This document shows positions 1 through 6,044 of a DNA stretch of 8,060 bases, piece by piece (positions within the stretch are counted from its first letter, which is position 1; each line of letters begins with the position of its first letter). The DNA lies in NCBI GenBank assembly GCA_027024625.1, contig JALVRY010000487.1:1-8060 (forward strand), given 5' to 3'. Made by a program: the position numbers and the translations under genes. The DNA comes from Thiotrichaceae bacterium. Lineage in GTDB: Bacteria; Pseudomonadota; Gammaproteobacteria; Thiotrichales; Thiotrichaceae. Below the pieces are notes generated by a model. That model saw nothing but the letters and a program-made list of their open reading frames with translations, made no database searches and was not told the origin of the DNA.

Positions 1-1
1 A

Positions 2-535
2 GATTATGCAGCCTTTGTTGAATCAAAAGAATTGCTGAAAGCCACTGAAGAAAAAGCAAAAAAACAGGAAGCAGAGGCGACAGCAGCACTCACCGGCATG
101 ATGGAAAAATCCATGCATGAAATTGCAGAGAAAATTAATGCCGAAAAAACAAAATACATATTAGAAACCGCACATGCATCTATCCAACATCTGGAAAGCA
201 TGGAAAATAATATCGCAAAACTTGTAATGTCATCAGTTCAAAAAATCATTTCAGAATATTCTGATGAAGAACGTGTATATCATGCAGTTAAAAGCGGGCT
301 AAAGCTGATTTGCCAGAGAGAAAAGGTAACCGTAAGGGTCAACCCTAGTATTGCTCCAGCATTATTAGAAAGACTAAATCGCCTTGAACAACAAGCCGAC
401 TATATTGATATACGCCCTGAAGAAAAGCTCAATAAAAACGACTGCATACTCGAATCTGAACTAGGTATTGTTAATGCCAGTATTGAAAATCAGCTTGCTA
501 ATCTAGAAAAATGTATTATGAATCGTGCAAACTAA
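2..535 (+). CDS. sctL: Type III secretion system stator protein SctL (YscL/HrpE/FliH family), 5' partial
   Basis: The frame is open to the left edge, so the N-terminus is missing; about 177 residues are visible and roughly 30 more would give the usual family length. SctL is the peripheral stalk that links the SctN ATPase to the SctQ cytoplasmic ring of the injectisome and regulates the ATPase. The visible part begins with a charged, alanine/lysine/glutamate-rich helical stretch (probably coiled coil, as in FliH and V-ATPase subunit E). It ends with a globular domain carrying the hallmark C-terminal pattern LESELGIVNASIENQLANLE, equivalent to the LE-LG-VDAS-LD-QL-LE pattern of YscL. A TTG at 32 could be read as a start, but the reading frame continues upstream with family-like sequence (DYAAFVESKE), so I treat that TTG as internal. 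It should be the downstream part of a T3SS operon to the left. It ends 38 bp from the convergent SH3-like gene, with no obvious terminator hairpin between. FliH is the main alternative; the C-terminal pattern favours SctL. Confidence 0.85.
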   Translation, partial: DYAAFVESKELLKATEEKAKKQEAEATAALTGMMEKSMHEIAEKINAEKTKYILETAHASIQHLESMENNIAKLVMSSVQKIISEYSDEERVYHAVKSGLKLICQREKVTVRVNPSIAPALLERLNRLEQQADYIDIRPEEKLNKNDCILESELGIVNASIENQLANLEKCIMNRAN

Positions 536-573
536 ACTCGAAAACCCCACTCAACAAATGGACTTTACGGCAA

Positions 574-1173
574 CTACCACGTAATTTCAGCCCAGTAGTG
601 CCCCTGTTTTCCAGAGCGGCGTAGCTTTACTAACTGAACACTATTTTTCGAGCTTAGCGTTTTTATCACATCCGACATTTTTCTTTTAGAAGGGGGAGCA
701 CTCCGCACATTAACAGAAGCAATAATTTTATATTCTTCCCCCACCTGCGGTAATGTGTTACCCAGTTGCAATGTCTTTTCTAACCAGTGATTATTTGAAA
801 ACTGTCCAATATATAACCACCCCGTTTTATCATTCTTTTTATTTTTAGCAACTGTATTTTGCTTTATTACTCTCTCGCGAATAAGCGACTTTGTCTTTTT
901 TCTTGCTTCAACAGCATCTGCAACCACCGACTGCATCTTATTTCTAAACGCTACATTATTTTTTTCCAAAGCACGCTTGGTATGGCTAGGGTCTTCTGTC
1001 TCGCTAATTTGTTCTGCAATAACATCGATAATCTCTTGCTCCAACTGATTCTCGCCAGACTGAGTAAGCTTTATACTGGGCAATTGTTGAGCATTTTCTG
1101 ATGAAAAAGACGCCTGTGATAGAGATGAAAAAACCAAAGGAATAGCTAACAGCCAATATGTTTTATAGTCCAT
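574..1173 (-). CDS. Exported SH3-like (bacterial SH3b-type) domain protein, 199 aa
   Basis: The protein starts with a Sec signal peptide: a hydrophobic segment at residues 7-18 and a probable cleavage site after SLSQA (residue 21). It should therefore be periplasmic or surface associated. Residues 40-115 are charged and predicted helical, rich in K/E/R. The C-terminal part (about 118-199) contains GWLYIGQF, then a TLP-VGEEYKI-ASVNVRSAPPS segment and a final GHYWAEITW. This VNVRS-PP plus G-YW pattern is typical of bacterial SH3 (SH3b/SH3_3) domains, which often bind cell-wall peptides or other envelope partners. No catalytic domain is present, so it is likely a binding or scaffolding protein. 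The start is supported by a good ribosome binding site. It lies convergent to sctL and on the same strand as the efflux operon, but 123 bp and a MITE separate it from that operon, so it is probably its own unit. A link with the T3SS is possible from position only. Confidence 0.7.
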   Translation of the reverse strand: MDYKTYWLLAIPLVFSSLSQASFSSENAQQLPSIKLTQSGENQLEQEIIDVIAEQISETEDPSHTKRALEKNNVAFRNKMQSVVADAVEARKKTKSLIRERVIKQNTVAKNKKNDKTGWLYIGQFSNNHWLEKTLQLGNTLPQVGEEYKIIASVNVRSAPPSKRKMSDVIKTLSSKNSVQLVKLRRSGKQGHYWAEITW

Positions 1174-1180
1174 GCGTATT

Positions 1181-1187
1181 CACCTCT
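1181..1187 (-). promoter_or_regulatory. Ribosome binding site of the SH3-like gene
   Basis: On the minus strand AGAGGTG lies 7 bases before the ATG at 1173. This is a strong Shine-Dalgarno match at normal spacing and fixes the start codon. I see no convincing -35/-10 pair in the short stretch between this site and element A. Confidence 0.6.
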
Positions 1188-1296
1188 AATTATGATTATT
1201 TTTTAACCAATTTTAGAATAATGAATACTTACCATGAAAAGAAATAGAAAATACTGATGCAATATTACTTTCATGGATGATTAATTATTAGCCTAG

Positions 1297-1455
1297 GTGG
1301 CTGCCTGAGAATAGCAAGCGTAGCGAAAATTTGGCTGATTAGTGCCTATTTTTCGTTCAAATAAGGAGAATGGTTGTTCCCTTTGACGAATTTGAACGGG
1401 AAATAGGTGCAATCAGGCAGATTTGCAGTAGCTTGTTCTATTTTCAGACAGCCTC
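1297..1455. mobile_element. MITE-like element A: 159-bp near-complete inverted repeat flanked by CTAG
   Basis: The left end (GTGGCTGCCTGAGAATAG) is the imperfect reverse complement of the right end (whose reverse complement is GAGGCTGTCTGAAAATAG). The pairing continues inward for about 66 bases per side, for example CTGATT-GTGCCTATTTTTCGTTCAAAT (1335-1362) against its partner at 1389-1413, with small gaps. Only about 26 bases (1363-1388) form the apex, and part of those can also pair. CTAG occurs directly outside both ends (1293-1296 and 1456-1459) and could be a 4-bp target duplication of the YTAR type used by IS5-group elements. Because CCTAGG is itself palindromic, it may instead be the outermost part of the inverted repeat. 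It encodes no transposase and would need one in trans. Its right arm overlaps the 3' end of the RND gene. As RNA it would fold into a long hairpin, so it may terminate or protect the efflux mRNA. Confidence 0.75.
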
Positions 1456-4400
1456 CTAGGCTTCTTACCCCGCATCGAAATCCGGTACAAAGTCGGTATT
1501 GCAATTAAAGTCAGTACGGTAGAAAAACCAACACCCCAAACAATCGCTGTTGCAACAGGTCCCCAAAGTAGGGATTCTCCACCTATCCCTGTAGCTAGTG
1601 AAAATAGCCCTGCGATAGTGGTAAAAGAGGTAATAATAATAGGAATAACACGGCGACGAGCTGCATAGATTGTCGCATGCGTTACACTCATACCCGCATC
1701 TCGACGATCATTTGCCGCAGAGATCAGCACAATAGCAGCATTAACCGCAATTCCAGCCAAAGCAACTATACCGTATAGCGTATAAAGGCTCATAGGATTC
1801 CGTGTTAGCAATAAACCAAAGATAACTCCCGTAAACGCCATTGGTACAGTGGTCAGTATCATAATGGGCTGAAAAAAGCTTTTAAATTGCGTTCCCATAA
1901 TCAAGTACATTAATCCCACACCCATGATAAACAGCACCCCCATTTGACCTAGACTTTCTTTAATGTCATCTAACTGTCCCGAAAAATTAAGGTCGATACT
2001 AGGGTAATCCAGCTTTACCTTATCCCATTCTTCCAGCAGTAATTTATTTGCCGCAACCGCGTCTAAGTCACATTTGCTGTAGTCAATATCATCACCGCGA
2101 CACTCCCAAAATCCCGCCGCTTTTGTATGTTTCTTTAAATTAGCAGAAAGTGAAATTGTCCGACGAAAATTATAGTGGCGAATATTCCCCAATGAGTTCG
2201 TTTGTACCTGCTCAACCAATTCACTCAGCGGTACACTTCCCCCCTTTGGACTAGGAATAGTAAATTGCAACAAATCAGTCACCTGCATCAAATTAGGATG
2301 ATTCGCTTTTACCCGCACCTGAACCTTTTCACCATTATCTTGCAAATCTGCGACGACTTCACCATCCACCAATAAACGTAGAACTCGAGTAATTTCATTT
2401 GAATTAATTCCGGCTCGACGGATTGCATCAGGCTTGAGCGTTAACCTTAGTTCTTTACGAGGTGGCGTAGAATCATCATTAATATTTTTTAAGCCTCCGA
2501 TACCGTGCAGTATTTCTTTGAGTTTATCCGTAGCCTCGACCACCTTAGCATAGTCATCGCCACGCACTTTTACATTGACTGCTTTCTCCGCAGGTGGCCC
2601 ACCCGTTAGCTCTAAAAAGAAAATATTATCAGCACCGGTTACTGATTCCACATCATCACGCATTTCATTAATAATTGTGGAAACTGCCCGTGATCCCGAT
2701 GAGACCGAGTTCAAACTCACTACTACCTGAGCATAACGCTCACCATACACTGGTTCAGTATCGGTAAACATTAGGCCTGCATAGGATGCAATTGAACGTG
2801 CATCTTTTGGCTTAAGATACTTACGTATTCTTGCCTCAACCTCTTCCGCTTTTTTCAAGCTCTCTGCCATTGGTGTTACACTGGGCATTTCGATATTCAC
2901 ATAGAAGATTCGCAAAGCATCGGAAGCAAAGAAATCCATCTTGATTAAGCCCGCACCAATCACACCGAAAGCCATAATAAAGCTCAAGAAAATTACTCCC
3001 AATGTGAGCTTTGGATAACGCAACACTTTAATCAGTAAACGTGAATATTTAATTTGAATCCAGTGCGTCATTTTTTCTCGTATTTTTTGGATACGTGATG
3101 GCTGGTCAAAATTATTTTTCATCATGCTGATGTGCGAAGGCAACATCCAAAAGGCTTCAACCAGACTAATCCCCAGTGCCACTGTTACCACAATCGGGAT
3201 AACTTGCATGAATTTACCCAAAATACCGGGTAATAACATCAAGGGGAGAAACGCTGCCATTGTCGTCAATACAGCCGTTGTAACAGGCATTGCCACTTCT
3301 TTTAAAGCATCAATAGAGGCTGTAATTCCATCCATACCTCGTTGCATTCGGTAATAGATAGCCTCAACCACGACAACCGCATCATCAACTAGCATTCCTA
3401 GCACAATCACTACCGCTAGCAAAATACTGACATTTAATGTTTGACCTATACTGGCAACCACCCAAAATGTGCCCGCCAGTATGAAAGGAATACCAATCGC
3501 CGTTAAAAATGAAATACGACTACCCAAGAAAATCCACGCAACAACCAATACCATTAATAAACCAATCAATGCATTTTTTTGCATAACACTGATGGCTTCA
3601 CGCGTTGGAATCGTCTGATCATCCACCAGCATTAATTTCACACCAGAGCTAGTGCTAAACTGGTTTTTATCCTTAATATAGGCTTTCAGACGATCAACCA
3701 ACTCCAGCACATTGGTATTATCTTGTTTCAAAATAGAAAGCAAAATAGCTGGATTTCCTTCAATTCTTACATCTTGTGTCGATTTTTCACGCGTACGCTG
3801 TATGCTTGCAAGGCGAGATAGATCAACCTCACCGTCCACCCCTTGAATCGGTAAGTTACCCAGAACAGCAGGATCACGGTCTTTACCGACCATACGCACT
3901 AACCAACTTTGCCCTTGTATATTTAACTTACCCGCTGAAATATCTTGATACCATGCTCGCAAAGAATCACTCAACAGTGTTGGCGATATATGCAATCGTT
4001 CCAATGCTGCAGTATCAAACTTTACTTGAATTTCAGGATCATCTAAGCCAACCGCATCAACTCGGTGAACACCTTTGATTTGCTGCAAATCTTTGCGGAT
4101 ATTCTTGGTATTAAAACGTAAGTTCTCATCGTCCGCCTGCCCTGTTACTGCGATTAATGCCGCAGGAAAAGCATTTGATGAAGTCAATTCCATCACCAAT
4201 GGATCAATAACCTCATCGGGTAAAGTATCTTTGACACTCTCAATTTTACGTCGTAAATCCGTCACTCGCTTATCAAAAAGCGTATCGTCAATATCATTAA
4301 ATCGAATCAATAAACTAGAAACATTTTCGCGGCTATTGCTTGATACAAAACGCAAATCAGAAATACTACGAATCGCATCTTCAAGCGGATCAGTCACACG

Positions 4401-4577
4401 CTTTTCAACATCTTCCGCACTTGCGCCGGGTAGTGTTGTGAATACGGCAATCCAGTTAAAATTAATCGTTGGGTCTTGCTGTCGCGGCAGACTATTATAG
4501 GAAAGTGCTCCAATGACCAATACCAACACAAAACTGAGTGTTGATAAAACATGATTTTCAAGTAGTTTTTTATACAT
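1413..4577 (-). CDS. RND efflux transporter, inner-membrane permease subunit (AcrB/HAE1-like), 1054 aa
   Basis: This proton-driven inner-membrane transporter works as a trimer with the adaptor encoded just upstream and an outer-membrane channel. The family layout is complete: TM1 at about 11-29, a large periplasmic loop to about 333, TM2-TM6 at about 334-480, TM7 at about 523-545, a second periplasmic loop to about 877, and TM8-TM12 to about 1032. TM4 carries the paired proton-relay aspartates in GMLVDDAVVVVEAI (D398, D399; AcrB D407/D408). At the AcrB Lys940 position TM10 has Asn946 (GIAVNAAIV), as in many RND pumps of the VNNAIVL type. The second periplasmic loop holds an unusual insert near 818-842 with Cys826 and Cys836. 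The start overlaps the adaptor stop (TAATG), so translation is probably coupled; no strong Shine-Dalgarno is visible. The last 14 codons and the stop come from element A. Substrate cannot be told; a multidrug, solvent or lipid-like compound is more likely than metal ions. Confidence 0.95.
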   Translation of the reverse strand: MYKKLLENHVLSTLSFVLVLVIGALSYNSLPRQQDPTINFNWIAVFTTLPGASAEDVEKRVTDPLEDAIRSISDLRFVSSNSRENVSSLLIRFNDIDDTLFDKRVTDLRRKIESVKDTLPDEVIDPLVMELTSSNAFPAALIAVTGQADDENLRFNTKNIRKDLQQIKGVHRVDAVGLDDPEIQVKFDTAALERLHISPTLLSDSLRAWYQDISAGKLNIQGQSWLVRMVGKDRDPAVLGNLPIQGVDGEVDLSRLASIQRTREKSTQDVRIEGNPAILLSILKQDNTNVLELVDRLKAYIKDKNQFSTSSGVKLMLVDDQTIPTREAISVMQKNALIGLLMVLVVAWIFLGSRISFLTAIGIPFILAGTFWVVASIGQTLNVSILLAVVIVLGMLVDDAVVVVEAIYYRMQRGMDGITASIDALKEVAMPVTTAVLTTMAAFLPLMLLPGILGKFMQVIPIVVTVALGISLVEAFWMLPSHISMMKNNFDQPSRIQKIREKMTHWIQIKYSRLLIKVLRYPKLTLGVIFLSFIMAFGVIGAGLIKMDFFASDALRIFYVNIEMPSVTPMAESLKKAEEVEARIRKYLKPKDARSIASYAGLMFTDTEPVYGERYAQVVVSLNSVSSGSRAVSTIINEMRDDVESVTGADNIFFLELTGGPPAEKAVNVKVRGDDYAKVVEATDKLKEILHGIGGLKNINDDSTPPRKELRLTLKPDAIRRAGINSNEITRVLRLLVDGEVVADLQDNGEKVQVRVKANHPNLMQVTDLLQFTIPSPKGGSVPLSELVEQVQTNSLGNIRHYNFRRTISLSANLKKHTKAAGFWECRGDDIDYSKCDLDAVAANKLLLEEWDKVKLDYPSIDLNFSGQLDDIKESLGQMGVLFIMGVGLMYLIMGTQFKSFFQPIMILTTVPMAFTGVIFGLLLTRNPMSLYTLYGIVALAGIAVNAAIVLISAANDRRDAGMSVTHATIYAARRRVIPIIITSFTTIAGLFSLATGIGGESLLWGPVATAIVWGVGFSTVLTLIAIPTLYRISMRGKKPRRLSENRTSYCKSA

Positions 4578-5635
4578 TATTTTACATCAACCACTTGCTT
4601 ATCTTTCACATTGATTCGTCCGTTATCAATAATCAAGGTATCCAACGGCAAATCAATATCTGCTGCTTGCCCTTCTTGCGTTCCAGTAAGGGCTACAAAC
4701 TGCACAGTTTTCTTATCAGCTTGCAGAATTAATACACCCAACTTCCCATCACGTAAGGACACATAATTAGCAGGCAGTTTTGCTTGAGTATCTTTCCAAA
4801 TGACTCGTCCCGCAGTGCCCACAACCAAGGCATTTTTTTCTGCTAATTTAAAGCGTACCTCCTGCGTGCGAGTATTTTCTTTTATCAAGTCAACTACTTT
4901 ATGTAGCGTTAATTTAGTCTCGACACCATTGGCTTTAAACATGACTTGAGCCGCACGTTTAACCCCTTTGACTTGCTCATGTGATAACTCTGCTGACACC
5001 TGTAAATTTGAGGTTTCTAGTAACTCAAGCAAAGGAGTGGCAGGTGATACAAGTTGCCCCTTTTGCACCATACGCTTAATAATCTGCCCCGAAAATGGAG
5101 CAGTGATACGACAACGCTCAACCGTCAGTTCGGCTCGTTTCAATTGAGACTGCAATGCACTTAAATCCGCCTGAATAGCTAGATGATCTGCCTCAGACTG
5201 ATCCAAAGAGTTTTGAGGAATTGTTGATTGCTTAATCAAGCGTTTATTACGTTTATAGGTTTTATCTGCAAAAGCCGCTTGTGCTTTTCGAGACAATAAA
5301 GAAGCTCTTGATTGCTGTAATGCATGTTGATAATCACGACAATCTAGCTCAACCAACACACTACCTTTTTTAACATAATCACCTGTATCAACATTAATCT
5401 TGTTAACCAATGCGGAAATTTGCGAACTCAATATGGGCTGATTAATACCGATAACACTGGCAGGCACGCTACTATGCTGGTTTACAACCAATTCTGATAG
5501 AGGCTTTACTGTAACAACAATGACTTTCTTTTCGGCTTTATCATCCGCGAAAATGCCCCCCGCCCAAAGCAGACAAAATACCAAAATCATCAATTTTGAA
5601 AGTGCTTGAGATTTTACCCCGAGTTGAATATTCAT
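4577..5635 (-). CDS. RND efflux periplasmic adaptor (membrane fusion protein, HlyD/AcrA family), 352 aa
   Basis: The adaptor bridges the inner-membrane transporter and the outer-membrane channel in the periplasm. A signal peptide is clear (hydrophobic 14-29, likely cleavage after GGIFA at residue 30). No lipobox cysteine follows, so it is probably soluble or membrane associated rather than a lipoprotein. Domain order: beta strands 36-72; first lipoyl half 73-98 (ISALVNKINVDTGDYVKKGS); alpha-helical hairpin about 100-172, rich in Q/A/K/L; second lipoyl half 177-207 (ITAPFSGQIIKRMVQKGQLV); then beta-barrel and membrane-proximal domains to the end. Length is typical of shorter AcrA-like adaptors. 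Cys99 and Cys175 flank the hairpin. It is the first gene of the operon, with its TAA overlapping the transporter ATG by one base. An in-frame TAA lies just upstream, so the ATG at 5635 is the earliest possible start; it has no good Shine-Dalgarno. Met16 is a possible but less likely start, since it would leave a very short basic region in the signal peptide. Confidence 0.92.
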   Translation of the reverse strand: MNIQLGVKSQALSKLMILVFCLLWAGGIFADDKAEKKVIVVTVKPLSELVVNQHSSVPASVIGINQPILSSQISALVNKINVDTGDYVKKGSVLVELDCRDYQHALQQSRASLLSRKAQAAFADKTYKRNKRLIKQSTIPQNSLDQSEADHLAIQADLSALQSQLKRAELTVERCRITAPFSGQIIKRMVQKGQLVSPATPLLELLETSNLQVSAELSHEQVKGVKRAAQVMFKANGVETKLTLHKVVDLIKENTRTQEVRFKLAEKNALVVGTAGRVIWKDTQAKLPANYVSLRDGKLGVLILQADKKTVQFVALTGTQEGQAADIDLPLDTLIIDNGRINVKDKQVVDVK

Positions 5636-5641
5636 TATTTA

Positions 5642-5647
5642 ATTATA
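5642..5647 (-). promoter_or_regulatory. TATAAT box immediately before the adaptor start codon (possible leaderless promoter)
   Basis: On the minus strand a perfect TATAAT ends 6 bases before the ATG at 5635, which would place the transcription start at or next to the A of the start codon. There is no Shine-Dalgarno here, which fits a leaderless mRNA. No acceptable -35 lies at 16-18 bases, and in DNA this AT-rich the box may be chance. Confidence 0.25.
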
Positions 5648-5707
5648 AGCCAAGAGTTAACACCATGGTGACGGTAGACAATATTTTATTTTACTAGTTC
5701 GCATACT

Positions 5708-5746
5708 TTATAGCATATAGTTGATCATATCAACTATATGCTATAA
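5708..5746. promoter_or_regulatory. 39-bp perfect palindrome with embedded divergent promoters; probable operator of the efflux operon
   Basis: The two 18-bp arms (TTATAGCATATAGTTGAT and its exact complement) are separated by 3 bases. Each half contains TGC-TATAA, an extended -10. On the minus strand TGCTATAAA (5707-5715) has a -35-like TTGATA at 5728-5733 with a 15-bp spacer, and would start transcription about 65 bases before the adaptor ATG. On the plus strand TGCTATAAT (5739-5747) is the mirror image. The inner AGTTGAT-N3-ATCAACT half-sites look like a dimeric repressor operator of MarR or TetR type; that family assignment is inference. No run of T follows on either side, so a terminator is unlikely. 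A bound repressor would cover the -35/-10 region of both promoters. Confidence 0.6.
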
Positions 5747-5853
5747 TCGAAACTAATAACCATTTCGTAGATACTGAACTAGAAAGATTATATGTTACAC
5801 CACAGATGCAGGATGCTTTGTATCATTTTGTAATTTTGTTTTCACAAAACATA
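5747..5853. other. Gene-free stretch between the operator palindrome and element B
   Basis: Part of the 409-base gap 5636-6044. I find no supported gene. A 13-codon ORF on the plus strand (5792-5833) starts downstream of the plus-strand promoter but has only a weak purine stretch before it and no recognisable product. A small perfect stem (TGTTTT, CAC, AAAACA; about 5837-5851) borders element B. This is where a divergently transcribed regulator gene would be expected, but none is present. Confidence 0.5.
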
Positions 5854-6011
5854 AGTAGGAAAGCATAATTAATTTAACAAAATTTACGAAGGGTATTTTT
5901 TACTAGTCAAGTTACTGCCGAAGAAGCATAGCCGTGCTACGCGACTGAGAGAATGGCTTGAATAGCGAGAAATAGACCAGTAAATTGTTAAATTAATTAT
6001 GCCATCCTACT
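5854..6011. mobile_element. MITE-like element B: about 158 bp with about 26-29-bp terminal inverted repeats
   Basis: The sequence from 5851 (ATAAGTAGGAAAGCATAATT onward) is repeated in reverse complement ending at 6014, matching 27 of 29 bases. A second inner pair (TTTACTAGTC at 5899-5908, GACCAGTAAA at 5975-5984) matches at 9 of 10 bases, and the centre holds a small imperfect hairpin (GCATAGC-CGT-GCTACGC). Boundaries of 5854-6011 leave TA on both sides, as would follow IS630/mariner-type insertion, but ATAA/TTAT also pair, so the exact ends are uncertain. No ORF of note lies inside, so it would need a transposase in trans. It begins 31 bp after the stop codon of the VWA gene. Its transcript would be highly structured and could end VWA transcription before the efflux promoter. 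Confidence 0.7.
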
Positions 6012-6044
6012 TATACAAATCACTCTGCATATTACGGATACTGA

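Noticed and set aside
536..573. Possible bidirectional terminator between the convergent sctL and SH3-like genes
   Set aside because: No stem of useful length could be found in this gap on either strand.
3124..4500. Several plus-strand ORFs of 76-141 codons opposite the RND gene
   Set aside because: They lie entirely within the antisense of a well-conserved transporter gene and show no domain or start signal of their own; they are shadows.
1413..4577. Assignment of the transporter to the heavy-metal (CusA/CzcA) RND group
   Set aside because: It lacks a methionine-rich metal relay, and its TM10 motif (VNAAIVL) resembles drug-type pumps rather than the VQNGVV type of metal pumps.
5708..5746. 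Palindrome as a rho-independent terminator or a dif/attachment site
   Set aside because: The arms are AT-rich, no T run follows on either strand, and the sequence does not match the two-half-site layout of XerCD dif sites.
5792..5833. A 13-codon plus-strand ORF after the divergent promoter (possible leader peptide or relic of a regulator)
   Set aside because: No clear ribosome binding site, no run of regulatory codons, no attenuator-like structure and no similarity I can recognise; an ORF this short is expected by chance.
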